Assembly (NCBI GenBank): GCA_964646605.1
Contig: CAZYEX010000082.1
Span: 43,550 to 107,549, forward strand
From: SBAX01 sp964646605
GTDB lineage: Bacteria > Planctomycetota > Phycisphaerae > UBA1845
Direction: 5' to 3'
DNA length: 64,000 bases
The notes beneath the pieces were generated by a model. The model did not search any database. It saw nothing but the letters and a program-made list of their open reading frames with translations, and had not been told where the DNA came from. Shown one piece after another: positions 26,614-35,450 of this stretch. The translations under genes and the position numbers were made by a program. Within the stretch, counting starts at the first letter, position 1. The number at the start of each line of letters is the position of its first letter.

Positions 26614-29178
26614 CTATTCCTTCGGATTCGTTCTGCGCGCTGGGCTTGGGCCGCCTGCAGCTTGGGAATGACGGGATTCCGAGCTGGGGGCCGCCGACGG
26701 TGCGCTTTCGCCATCGACCGGAAGGTGAGTGACCGCAGCCCCGGTCAGGAGGATGCAATCCGAAGCCTCGAAACGCGTCCCGTCGTGCATCGCGCCGGTG
26801 ACGGTCAGGGTCACGGAAGCTCCGGCGGGCAGCGACCCGAGTTCCAGCGAGGCAACCAACTCGGGCGTGGAGAACTTCAGGGTCAAATCTTCGATCCCGT
26901 CGGCGCCGAGTGCATGACAACCACATTCAGGGCCGGGGAAGGGAGTGGCCACGTCCTCGAAGTGAATCCCCGGGCCGGGCGGCCCGGAAAGCGGGCGGAC
27001 CGATCCGCCCACGCCGTCGGAGCGCTTCAACGCCAAAGAGCTAGTGTCAATCTGCGTCACGTCAAACGTCGAACTTCCCACGACGGCCACGGGCAACACG
27101 CCCTGACTTTTTGGGTTGAACGGATTGGGACAGGCGCCGGGTTTGATGTCCGACGCCGCCCTGATGACTTCGCACTCATCGGGGATGCTGTCGTCATTGG
27201 CATCCGGGCTTCGGCCGTCCCGGATGTCGCAGGAGTCGGGGATGCCGTTCCCATTGCAATCTGATGATAGCCCTTCGGTGATGGCGCAGGCGTCACCGAT
27301 ATGGTCGTGGTCGCAGTCGGCCTGGTTTGGGTTAGCGAGACGGGGGCAGTTGTCGATGGTATCAGGCACATGGTCCGAATCGCCGTCGCCATAAATGCCG
27401 AGGCTATAATTGAAACTCGCCGCGATGGCGATGAACCCAGTATTGGGCGCGGGAACGTCGCATTGACCGTAGTCTGCGAACGTTCCGCAGCCCCATGCCA
27501 CAATGGACCCGTCGGTCTTAAGACCGAGGCTATGATATCCACCACCGACGACGTCGATGAACCCAGTATTGGGCGCGGGGACATTGCGCTGACCGTATGT
27601 GTTGGCTCCCCATGCCACGACGGACCCATCGGCCTTAAGGCCGAGGCTGTGGTATGCACCAGCGGCGATGGCGATAAAGCCGGTGTTGGGAGCGGGGACC
27701 TGGCACTGACCTAGCTGATAAGGAATCGTTCCGCAGCCCCACGCCACGATGGAGCCGTCGGATTTGAGTCCAAGGCTATGGGCTTCACCGGCGGCGATGG
27801 CGATGAAACCAGCGTTTGGCGCGGGAATGTTGGTCTGACCGTAGTAGTTGTTTCCCCACGCCACAATAGAGCCGTCCGCCTTGAGGCCGAGACTGTGCCA
27901 TACACCCGTGGCGACCGCGATGAAGCTGGTATTGGGCGCAGGGACTATTCCCGCGCCCCACGCCGCGATGGAGCCGTCGGATTTGAGCGCAAGGCTGTAG
28001 GTCGCACCGGCGGCGATGGCGATGAAATCTGTATTAGGCTCCGGGGTCCTGCACCCGTGCAACGAATCGAAGCAACCCCAGACTGCGATAGTGCTATCGG
28101 TGCGGAGCCCGACGATTTTCGATCCACCTGCGGCAACTGCGACGAACCCCGTGTTCGGGAAGGGCAAACCGGACTCGCCGTAGCCGTCACCGCCCCACCC
28201 CACAATCGAGCCATCGGCCTTGAGGCCGAGGCTATGTGAGAATCCTGCGGCGACGCGGGTGAATCCGGCGTTCGGTGAAGGAACCGCACACTGACCATCG
28301 TCGGAGATCGAATCCTTGCACCCCCACGCCACAATGGAGCCGTCGGCCCTGACGCCGAGGCTATGGGCGAAGCCCGCGGCGACGGCCACAAATCCTGTGT
28401 TGGGCGCGGGAACATTGAGCTGACCGCTGGAATTATCTCCCGAAGCGACGACAGAGCCATCGGCCTTTAGTCCCAGGGCGTGGTACCAGCCTGCGGCCAC
28501 GGCCACGAACCCAGCATTGGGCATCGGGATATTGAGCTGACCATACGAGTTGTCTCCCCACCCCACAATGGAACCGTGGCCCCTGACCCCCAGGCTGAAT
28601 CCGGGACCGGCGGATATGCTGATGAATCTGTTGTTCGGGGCGGGGACGTTGCACGGATTGGAGGCCGGATAGCCTTCACAACCCCAAGCGACGATGGTGC
28701 CATCCGCCCGAAGGGCGAGGCTGTGGCCGCTGCCCGCTGAAACGTCGATGAAGCCGATGTTGGGCGCAGGAACGTTGAGCTGACCTGCGTAGTTGTCTCC
28801 CCACGCCACGACGGACCCGTCGGCCTTAAGACCGAGGGCGTGGTACTCGCCTGCGGCCACTGCAACAAACTCAGTATTGGGCGCGGGGACATCGAGCTGA
28901 CCATGATGGTTGTCTCCCCACCCAAGAATGGTGCCGTCCCTCGTGAGGCCAAGGCTGTAATGGTACCCGGCGGCGAGGTCGATGAGGCCTTGGCTCACGT
29001 CGGCTCCGAAATTCTTGACTCCCCAGCCAACGACGAAACCGTTGCTGGGCGTCGCATCGGACGCAGTCATCCTCTGGGCCTCGTACTGTGCCGAGACCTT
29101 AGCCGGGGAACTGGGGAGAGCCAAGGTGCATCCGATCGCGCAGGCCAAGTTACCCGGTATTCGCATGAACACGTTCAT
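26614..29178 (-). CDS. Secreted RCC1-like propeller protein, 14 blades
   Basis: An 854-aa exported protein. The ATG at 29178 is supported by GAGGAG 6 nt upstream; the signal peptide ends KVSAQ. About 13 complete RCC1-type units follow, each like F.AVAAG.YHSLGLKADGSIVAWG.N...G...VPAPNT. A half unit at each end (VVGWGVKN at the start, FIAIAASFNYSLGI at the end) would close as one further blade. Fourteen blades in total suggest two seven-blade propellers. After them come DCNGNGIPDSCD/DANDDSIPDECE calcium loops and a beta domain (SDIKPGACPNPFNPKSQGVLPVAVVG). There is no sorting tail. Ligand unknown; protein-protein binding is the family norm. Confidence 0.83.
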   Translation of the reverse strand: MNVFMRIPGNLACAIGCTLALPSSPAKVSAQYEAQRMTASDATPSNGFVVGWGVKNFGADVSQGLIDLAAGYHYSLGLTRDGTILGWGDNHHGQLDVPAPNTEFVAVAAGEYHALGLKADGSVVAWGDNYAGQLNVPAPNIGFIDVSAGSGHSLALRADGTIVAWGCEGYPASNPCNVPAPNNRFISISAGPGFSLGVRGHGSIVGWGDNSYGQLNIPMPNAGFVAVAAGWYHALGLKADGSVVASGDNSSGQLNVPAPNTGFVAVAAGFAHSLGVRADGSIVAWGCKDSISDDGQCAVPSPNAGFTRVAAGFSHSLGLKADGSIVGWGGDGYGESGLPFPNTGFVAVAAGGSKIVGLRTDSTIAVWGCFDSLHGCRTPEPNTDFIAIAAGATYSLALKSDGSIAAWGAGIVPAPNTSFIAVATGVWHSLGLKADGSIVAWGNNYYGQTNIPAPNAGFIAIAAGEAHSLGLKSDGSIVAWGCGTIPYQLGQCQVPAPNTGFIAIAAGAYHSLGLKADGSVVAWGANTYGQRNVPAPNTGFIDVVGGGYHSLGLKTDGSIVAWGCGTFADYGQCDVPAPNTGFIAIAASFNYSLGIYGDGDSDHVPDTIDNCPRLANPNQADCDHDHIGDACAITEGLSSDCNGNGIPDSCDIRDGRSPDANDDSIPDECEVIRAASDIKPGACPNPFNPKSQGVLPVAVVGSSTFDVTQIDTSSLALKRSDGVGGSVRPLSGPPGPGIHFEDVATPFPGPECGCHALGADGIEDLTLKFSTPELVASLELGSLPAGASVTLTVTGAMHDGTRFEASDCILLTGAAVTHLPVDGESAPSAAPSSESRHSQAAGGPSPARRTNPKE
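27380..29030 (-). repeat. RCC1-type coding repeat array
   Basis: About 13 units of roughly 114-130 bp with high mutual similarity, for example the recurring GGCGCGGG-A-CATTG segment. The near-uniform sequence suggests recent expansion or gene conversion. Confidence 0.75.
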
Positions 29179-29859
29179 AACGATCTCCTCCGAAAAAGGC
29201 TCAGACTCGCATCTGACCCATCGGTGGACGACGTGGGTACGTCCGGCACTTCCAGCGGGCACGGCCCGCGGAGCGATCGGCGCATTCCCCGTCTTCCGGT
29301 AATTGCCGCGCCAAGGGGATCCTCCAAGAGAAACAACACGCGAACCTGCCCGGCGACGGAAAGAAAGACAAAAATTTCCAGAAAAAGTCGCTTCCCGTTC
29401 CTCGTCTCGCGCGCAACGACACACGGCCGCACGCAAAGGGCACGAGCCCGCTTGGGGCGGTTGTGGGTCGCTTAACGATCGGAGGCGGGAGGAATGGAAG
29501 TCGGGCAAAGTGGACCCGACCGGGATGATCTACGATTACCTATGAATGACAGCCGTCACCATCGCCTCCGCATCGATCCACCGCCGGATCGTTCCTAATG
29601 TCCAATAAAGTCTAGCACGTGGGAGCGGGGAGTCAAATCATGGGCACGGATTCTCGATTTCGGGGACACCATACCTACTTACTCCTGTTGTCCCGGGGGA
29701 CGTCGTAGGGGGCGTGAGGGACCGTCCCGAATGGCATGAGGCTCACGGGCAAGGGGTCTCCGTGGAGGCGGGCGGGTGGCATGTCCGGGCGATGGAGAAC
29801 AGGCGACCGTACCTTCGCCTGGCGCACCCTGCATGGGGCAACCCGTGCGGTGCCCGCGC
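29179..29859. other. Intergenic region with direct repeat copy 2
   Basis: About 680 bp upstream of the 14-blade gene. It contains the right direct repeat copy (29662-29776). The stretch 29280-29480 is open on the minus strand in frame with the propeller gene but has no signal-like or repeat sequence, so I treat it as leader or noise. Promoter position unclear. Confidence 0.5.
29662..29776. repeat. Direct repeat copy 2
   Basis: Same orientation as copy 1. It begins GGGGACACCATACC at 29662 and its last 55 bp (29722-29776) are identical to 26376-26430. The central 45 bp are related but diverged. Confidence 0.8.
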
Positions 29860-31155
29860 TCACAATAGCCCGTTGCGGACGACCTTTTCCATGGCCGCGA
29901 TGAAGGCATCGACTTCGCCCAGCGTCGTGTAGGTGTTGGGCGTCACGCGGACGCCATCGATGTGCTCGTGGACGATGGGCGTGACGAATATCTTATGTTT
30001 GGCGAACAGGTGCTTGGTGAGGTCCGCGGCCGGGATGCCTTCGATGCCGATGGTGCCGATGGCGCAGGATTGCTTGGGGTCCAGGCTGGTATAGAGGCGA
30101 ACACCCTTCTGGGCTTGCAGCCGGTTCGCCCAACGATCGCGGAGAAACCGTAGTCGAGCCGCCTTTCGCTCGGCACCGATGCCTTCGTAGAACGTAATCG
30201 CCTCAGCGATGGCCAGGCGCGGGGCCGTGGGGTGTGTGCCGATTTCCTCGAACTTGCGGATGTTCTCGTTCATTTCCGGCGCAGCGGCCATCAACGGCCA
30301 CAGCCCGCCGATCTTCGACTTGCGCACGTACAAAAACCCGTTGCCGATCGCCGAGCTCATCCACTTGTGCAGACTCGTCCCGAAATAGTCGCAGTCCAAA
30401 TCCGCGTGCGTGAAGGGGAAGTGCCCGAACGAATGAGCCCCGTCCACGATCACCTCGATGCCCCGCGATCGCGCCAGATGCACGATCTCTTTGACCGGAA
30501 GAATCTGCCCCGTGATGTTGATGATGTGGCACACCAGGATCATCTTCGTGCGCGGAGTGATGTTTTGTTCGTAGAGCTTGACGATCTCGCTCATGTCCTT
30601 GGGCGGGGTGGGGATGGGAAAGGTTTTCACCACCACGCCCTCGCGACGTTCTCGTTGTCGAACCGCCGTGAGCATGCGCGGATAGTCGTGACTGGTGGTC
30701 AGAATTTCGTCGCCGGGCTTCAGGTCGATCCCCAGCAGGCATGTTTCGAGCGATTCGCTTGCATTGCGGGTGATGGCCAGCTCTTCCGCATCGCAGCCGA
30801 AAAGCCGCGCCAGCGACGCCCGCACCGGCTCCACCTGTGGATCGAGCACGTCCCAGAGATGCCGCGCGGGAAGGTGGTTGGTGAACTCCGTGTGACGGTG
30901 CATGGCATCGAGCACCAGGCGCGGGGCCGGGGCGACGCCGCCGTTGTTCAGGTTGATGAGCGAACGGTCCACGTCGTACGCTTGCTGGACGTGGAACCAA
31001 AAATCCTCGTTGCCCGCGAGATCGTCGGGGGTCTTGTTCCCGGCGCCGGTCACCGCCGCCTGGATCCGTTCGAGGGCATCCTCTCGCAACATCGCGTACC
31101 CCAACGCGGACATGGCCGCCGCCCCTTTCAAGAATCGTCGCCTCGTCGCCGCCAT
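29860..31155 (-). CDS. Tat-exported class V aminotransferase
   Basis: A 431-aa PLP enzyme related to isopenicillin-N epimerase/cysteine desulfurase-like proteins. The ATG at 31155 has AGGAGG 6 nt upstream. The N-terminus MAATRRRFLKGAAAMSAL is a twin-arginine signal, so the folded enzyme is likely exported. PLP-fold features: LNNGGVAPAP near residue 68, ITRNASESLE, VDGAHSFGHFP and the Schiff-base lysine K264 in TSLHKW. A Tat signal on a class V aminotransferase recurs in planctomycetes and some other bacteria. Substrate unknown. Confidence 0.85.
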   Translation of the reverse strand: MAATRRRFLKGAAAMSALGYAMLREDALERIQAAVTGAGNKTPDDLAGNEDFWFHVQQAYDVDRSLINLNNGGVAPAPRLVLDAMHRHTEFTNHLPARHLWDVLDPQVEPVRASLARLFGCDAEELAITRNASESLETCLLGIDLKPGDEILTTSHDYPRMLTAVRQRERREGVVVKTFPIPTPPKDMSEIVKLYEQNITPRTKMILVCHIINITGQILPVKEIVHLARSRGIEVIVDGAHSFGHFPFTHADLDCDYFGTSLHKWMSSAIGNGFLYVRKSKIGGLWPLMAAAPEMNENIRKFEEIGTHPTAPRLAIAEAITFYEGIGAERKAARLRFLRDRWANRLQAQKGVRLYTSLDPKQSCAIGTIGIEGIPAADLTKHLFAKHKIFVTPIVHEHIDGVRVTPNTYTTLGEVDAFIAAMEKVVRNGLL

Positions 31156-31330
31156 CGCCGCACCTCCTGTTCGCCCAGAGGGTACGCGAAACCGGACCGC
31201 AACTCCAAATCCCGCGACTTCTTGCGAGATCGGACAGAAAGGTACAATGACTTCATAGTGGAACGTGGTACGATGCACCGTGCCGGTGGAATCGGGCTTT
31301 CCTACAGCCGGGCCGAAACAGGAGACACGT

Positions 31331-32704
31331 ATGCGACTGGGAAATAACAGGGTACGGACGATCGTGTGGGCGATGGGTTGGGTGCTGGCCGGGTTGGCTC
31401 AGGTGAGCGCCGCGGACGACCTGAAACGCCGGGCCCTGGTGGGCGTACACCTCGCTCCGCTCAACGACGAAACACGCGGGCACCTGAAGATCGAGCTCGA
31501 CAAGGGCGTGGTGTTCACGGCCATTGTGCCCAACTCGGCCGCGGAACGCGCCGGACTCAAACCCAACGACGTTCTCGTGCGCCTCAACGACGAGACCGTC
31601 GAGGGCCTGCCCACCTTCGGACGCACCCTCCGCAAATACGGCGCCGGCGACACGGTCAAATTCACGGTCATCCGCGAGGGCCAGGAGACGCCGGTGGATG
31701 TCACTCTGGCCCCGCGACCGATGGAGACCCCGAGCGAATACGACGTGGTGTACGACTCGGCCGGTCCCCTCGGCAAACGCGTTCGCACCATCCTGACCAA
31801 GCCCAAGGAAGGTGGCAAGCACCCGGTGGTCGTTCTCATGCAACGGTTGGGGCCGAATTCCGTGGAGCTCACCAATCCGGCGCCGAATCCCTTCCGTAGC
31901 ATCATCGAGGGGCTGACCAAGGCCGGGTTTGCGACGATGCGCGTCGAACGACGCGGGGTCGGCGACAGCGAAGGGGCCGACGTTCACGAAAACACCATCG
32001 AGACCGATATCGAGTCCTTCCGTAGCGCGGTGCAGAAAGTCTCGTCGCTTGACTTCGTCGATCCGGGTCGAGTCTTCCTGTTCGCCCACTCCTCCGGAGC
32101 GGCCATTGCACCGGCGGTCGCCCGCGAACTGCCCGTAAGAGGCATCGCCACCTTCGCCGCATTTGCACGGCCGTGGGACGAGCACTCCCTCGAATCCAGC
32201 ATCCGTGAGTGGAAGCTCGAAATGCTCTCCGAAGAGCAGATCAAGACCAATACAGAGCGCGAAAAACTGTTCAACGACGAATGCTATCGCCAGAAAAAAT
32301 CGCCCAAGGACGTTCTCGCCGCGCATCCCGAGTTGAAGGAGTACACCAAGGACCTCTTGCAGGACGAGACGCTCATCTTCGGCATCCACTACCGCTACAT
32401 GCAGCAATTGACGTCGTTGAATTTGGTGGAGTCGTGGTCGAAGAATCAGCTCCCGGTCTTGGCTTTGTGGGGGGAATCCGACTTCGCCGCCTCCAAGGCG
32501 GACAGCGAATTGATCGCCGCCACCGTCAACAAGGCCAAGGCCGGAAAAGCCAAAGCACTCATGGTCCCGCAGACCGACCATTTCTTCGGCAAGGCGACCG
32601 ACCAGGAAGAAGCCTACCTCGCCGGGGGCGGGGGCGGCGGCGGCTCGTTTAACCCTGCCGTGATCGAAATCCTGGTGCAATGGATGAAAGACTTGGCGGC
32701 GTGA
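31331..32704 (+). CDS. Exported PDZ-alpha/beta hydrolase
   Basis: A 457-aa exported protein starting at the ATG at 31331 (GGAG upstream), with a signal peptide ending VSAAD. The N-terminal third is a PDZ domain (GVHLAPLNDE..., VVFTAIVPNSAAERAGLKPNDVL). An alpha/beta hydrolase domain follows, with the nucleophile elbow AHSSGA (first Gly replaced by Ala), the acid in LWGESD and the His in QTDHFF. An eight-glycine run sits near the C-terminus. The combination suggests a peptidase or esterase guided by its PDZ domain; the substrate is not evident. Confidence 0.8.
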   Translation: MRLGNNRVRTIVWAMGWVLAGLAQVSAADDLKRRALVGVHLAPLNDETRGHLKIELDKGVVFTAIVPNSAAERAGLKPNDVLVRLNDETVEGLPTFGRTLRKYGAGDTVKFTVIREGQETPVDVTLAPRPMETPSEYDVVYDSAGPLGKRVRTILTKPKEGGKHPVVVLMQRLGPNSVELTNPAPNPFRSIIEGLTKAGFATMRVERRGVGDSEGADVHENTIETDIESFRSAVQKVSSLDFVDPGRVFLFAHSSGAAIAPAVARELPVRGIATFAAFARPWDEHSLESSIREWKLEMLSEEQIKTNTEREKLFNDECYRQKKSPKDVLAAHPELKEYTKDLLQDETLIFGIHYRYMQQLTSLNLVESWSKNQLPVLALWGESDFAASKADSELIAATVNKAKAGKAKALMVPQTDHFFGKATDQEEAYLAGGGGGGGSFNPAVIEILVQWMKDLAA

Positions 32705-32719
32705 ACGGCGCGAGATTGG

Positions 32720-33016
32720 CTACCGCTGCTCGAGTAGCCTGCCATATTCGGAATGCGATCCGATCCAGAACCAGACTAACTCGTTGGGTGTCTCCACGCC
32801 CAACGCGCGGTAGTGCAGTCCGATTCGGAACGATCGAAACCGGCCGATCTTCTTGAACTGCAACGAGGGATGACGCGCATCCTTTTTCAAGAGGTCACGG
32901 CATTTGTTAGCCTGTCGCTTGGCGGGTGCCCCACCTCCTTTGGAGGTGGCGGAGGCCGACAATCGCCGATCAATAGTGTTCGGGATTTCCTTGATGGACC
33001 CTAACAAAAGACGCAC
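32720..33016 (-). pseudogene. RelE/ParE-like toxin gene cut by an IS
   Basis: The C-terminal 60 residues match the RelE/ParE-like family (RHPSLQFKKIG, then RIGLHYRALG and WFWIGSHSEY). The readable frame opens at 33016, but its first 17 codons lie inside the adjacent insertion sequence and its inverted repeat, ending at 32965. The natural N-terminus is therefore missing, and any product is a chimera. No antitoxin gene is next to it. A perfect 8-bp stem with TTT loop (32931-32949) sits in the remaining 5' part. Confidence 0.65.
32965..32989 (+). repeat. IS left inverted repeat
   Basis: A 25-bp terminal repeat, one mismatch to the right end. It overlaps the 5' part of the broken RelE/ParE-like frame. 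Confidence 0.85.
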
Positions 33017-33069
33017 TTGCGCTTTTCAAGCGACTCTGTTCTTCTGCCGACACGCCACGGAAGGCTGCG

Positions 33070-34200
33070 TTGCCTTTGCGGGAGTCGGACATCCACGGCT
33101 TGAAGTATCTTCGAGCCTTCGAGGAGATTCTCGCTCCGCTGGCCGAGGTCCCGGCGCATGGCAATCGCCGTTTCTTCATGGATCAATACGTTTCTCTCCT
33201 GCTGTTGCACTTCTTCAATCCGGTGCTCTCCAGTTTGCGGTCCCTGCAGCAAGCCATGGGGCTGGAGAACGTACAAAAGACCCTGGGCGTGCAACGGACC
33301 TCGCTGGGGGCGATGAGCGAAGCGGCCGGGCACGTGTTCGATCCCGAATTGCTCCGACCGATTCTCGAGAAGGCGGTTGGACAAGTCGAAACCCTGCCTT
33401 CTTCCGTTCGTTGGGACACACTTCCCGGGGTTCCCACGGCGGTGGACGGCAGCTTCCTGCGTGGCCTGCCCAAGATGACCTGGGCCTTGTTCCGGCGGCA
33501 GACCCAGAACCGAGCGGCCAAGCTGCATGTGCAGTTCAACGTCCTGCGCGGCATCCCCGAGCAGGTGCGTCCCACCCACGCCACGGCCAGCGAGAAACAA
33601 GTGCTGCGCAAGAGCTTGCGGGCGGCGCTGCTCTATATCCTCGATCGCGGCTACATCGAGTACAGCCTCTTTCAAGCCATTCACGAGGTCGGCTCGTTTT
33701 TCGTCGCCCGGCTCAAGGACAACTCGACCTACGAAGTGCGGCGCGATCGTCCGTGGAGCGACGCCGATCGCGCCGCGGGCGTGGTGCTCGACCAAGAGGT
33801 GCGCATGGGATCGGCCTTCACGGAGGGCGATCTGACGGCCCCGGTGCGTCGGATCGTGGTTCGTGTCGAGAATCGCGACGGACCCAGCGAGATCGTTTTG
33901 TTGACCAACACGGACGTGGAGGCCGAGGTCGTGGCCCTGCTCTATCGCCATCGCTGGCAGGTGGAACTCTTCTTCCGTTGGTTCAAATGCATCCTGGGAT
34001 GCACGCACTGGTTGAGCACCACCTATCAAGGCGTCACCTTGCAGGTCTATGTGGCCGTGCTCGCTTCCTTGCTGGTCAGCCTGTGGACGGGGCGCAAGCC
34101 GACCAAGCGAACCTTCGAGATGATCTGTTTGTACTTCCAAGGGTGGGCGACGGCGGAGGAATTGACCCGCCACATCGAGACTTTGAAAAGCGTGGCCTAG
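33070..34200 (+). CDS. IS4 family DDE transposase
   Basis: A 376-aa transposase. The catalytic triad is D126 (AVDGSF), D192 (ILDRGY) and E299. The last sits in YRHRWQVELFFRWFK, which has the Y-x2-R-x3-E-x6-K signature of the IS4 family. No frameshift or internal stop is seen, so the element may still be active. It occupies most of the IS between its inverted repeats; the 3' non-coding tail is about 130 bp. Confidence 0.92.
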   Translation: MPLRESDIHGLKYLRAFEEILAPLAEVPAHGNRRFFMDQYVSLLLLHFFNPVLSSLRSLQQAMGLENVQKTLGVQRTSLGAMSEAAGHVFDPELLRPILEKAVGQVETLPSSVRWDTLPGVPTAVDGSFLRGLPKMTWALFRRQTQNRAAKLHVQFNVLRGIPEQVRPTHATASEKQVLRKSLRAALLYILDRGYIEYSLFQAIHEVGSFFVARLKDNSTYEVRRDRPWSDADRAAGVVLDQEVRMGSAFTEGDLTAPVRRIVVRVENRDGPSEIVLLTNTDVEAEVVALLYRHRWQVELFFRWFKCILGCTHWLSTTYQGVTLQVYVAVLASLLVSLWTGRKPTKRTFEMICLYFQGWATAEELTRHIETLKSVA

Positions 34201-34335
34201 CCGTCCAGGGAGGTCCGCGCGCATCGCACGGCCCGCGAGCGTCGCTCCGCGCTCCGCAACCGCCTGTCCCGCCGAACGAGGAGTCGTTCCACGCGCGCAT
34301 TCAGCCTTGCCCATGGGTACCCTCAAGGTTCAAAT

Positions 34336-34360
34336 GAAATTCCGAACACTATTGATCGGC
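34336..34360 (-). repeat. IS right inverted repeat
   Basis: Reverse complement of 32965-32989 with a single G/A difference. Confidence 0.85.
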
Positions 34361-34761
34361 AATGGGCAATCCGCTCTCGCCGAGTGCTATCGCGTGAGAC
34401 TACGCGAAAAAAAATATGCGAAACGAACCCATCTTACATGGACGCTTGACAAGAACGGCGTGGCAGAGCAACCTCCGTCGCCGCAACCTCCGCCAGCCGA
34501 CCGAGCCGCACCGATGTTCAGGGCCTCGAGACCTTCTGCGGCAAGTCCGCGTATGCAGCCGACTTCGGCGTAATCGTGACTCAGCTCGCCGAGGGGCCGA
34601 TCGGGGAAATGGCCATCGCGGTCCCGGCGTCGACGTTCCTGTTGCTGAGATGATCGAGTCGGAGGTGAATCCCGGCACACCGCAGGTTCCCTTGGTTTGC
34701 CGCCCCACGGTGTCGGCCTTCGACCCTCACCCCGTCCCTCTCCCTTGGAGGGAGAGGGGGC
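34361..34761. other. Region between IS and response regulator
   Basis: About 400 bp. A plus-strand stretch from about 34512 to 34653 codes for plausible protein (TFCGKSAYAADFGVIVTQLA) but has no start codon, and may be the remnant of a gene. The palindromic element at 34724-34760 closes the region. Confidence 0.4.
34724..34760. repeat. Dispersed palindromic element (copy 2)
   Basis: CCCTCTCCC and GGGAGAGGG pair around TTGGA, preceded by CCCTCACCCCGT. This is the reverse-orientation counterpart of 12372-12406. It lies directly downstream of the response-regulator stop and may serve as a 3' stem-loop. Confidence 0.6.
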
Positions 34762-35157
34762 CTAATTCGCCAGCAGGGCTTCCATGCGTTCGACGAGGCG
34801 TTCCATGCGGAAGGGTTTGTTGAGGTACCCGTCGACGCCCAGGTTTTCGGCCCAGATCTGGTGGCGCTTCCCGGCATTGCCCGTGATCATGATGACCAGG
34901 GGGCGTCCGCCCTTTTTCTTGGTCGCGCCTTTGAGCTTTTCCAGAACCAAAAAGCCGCTGCGTTTGGGGAGCATGGCGTCGAGGACCACCAGGTCGGGGT
35001 CGAACTCCGCCGCTTTTTCGAGGGCCTGGTTGCCGTCGCCGGCGATCTGAATCGTCGCCCCGCTGCCGTCCAACACCGTGGTGAGCGCGGTGATCATGTC
35101 CGGATCGTCGTCCACGAGAAGAATGCTCTTCCCCTGCAAAGTCGTCGTCACTTCCAT
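34762..35157 (-). CDS. Single-domain response regulator
   Basis: A 131-aa receiver-only protein starting at the ATG at 35157 (GGAG close upstream). Receiver residues are in place: acidic pocket in LLVDDDPD (residues 13-20), phospho-acceptor D60 in LVVLDAM, T92 in MITGNAG and K114 in YLNKPF. The segment KGATKKKGGRP before the fourth strand is unusually basic. With no output domain it probably acts by protein contact, CheY-like. No histidine kinase is adjacent. Confidence 0.9.
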   Translation of the reverse strand: MEVTTTLQGKSILLVDDDPDMITALTTVLDGSGATIQIAGDGNQALEKAAEFDPDLVVLDAMLPKRSGFLVLEKLKGATKKKGGRPLVIMITGNAGKRHQIWAENLGVDGYLNKPFRMERLVERMEALLAN

Positions 35158-35450
35158 GTCTCCTGCTCTCCTTTGGCGCGGTGTTTGGGGTCCCACTTCG
35201 TCCGATGGTCAAGAAAGCCAGTGGAGTATAGGGCCACGATCCGCCCCGATCAAGACCGCGGGTTGATCCCCATCGCTTCGACGTAAGCGCCGATGCCGTC
35301 GGAGGTTATCGGCTGGTCGTCCAGCGGCGAGAACCACCGGCGTACTGTGGGAACGCGGTCCGGCCGCAGGGACTTGACAGCTTCGCCGCTTTCGCGCAGG
35401 CTGTCCGTGAGGTTCCGACACCCCGTCCTCGCCGGTTTTGGAGCGCCGCC

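Larger units (their letters stand above)
32965..34360 (+). mobile_element. IS4-type insertion sequence
   Basis: Terminal inverted repeats: GCCGATCAATAGTGTTCGGG plus ATTTC at 32965-32989, and its reverse complement at 34336-34360, matching 24 of 25 bases. The element is 1396 bp and carries one DDE transposase gene. No clear target-site duplication is visible; AATC and AATG flank the ends. Insertion removed the start of a RelE/ParE-like gene. Confidence 0.85.

Noticed and set aside
27380..29030. Regular repeats that might suggest a CRISPR array
   Set aside because: Units of about 114-130 bp encode conserved RCC1 repeats and lack short identical repeats with unique spacers.
29280..29508. Longer N-terminus for the 14-blade protein
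   Set aside because: The frame is open to 29508, but the ATG at 29178 has an excellent ribosome binding site and starts the signal peptide.
32958..34367. Target-site duplication of the IS
   Set aside because: Flanking bases AATC and AATG share only three positions, which is not enough for a real duplication.
34512..34653. Protein-coding stretch downstream of the IS
   Set aside because: Plausible residues but no start codon and no family match, so it is listed only as a possible remnant.
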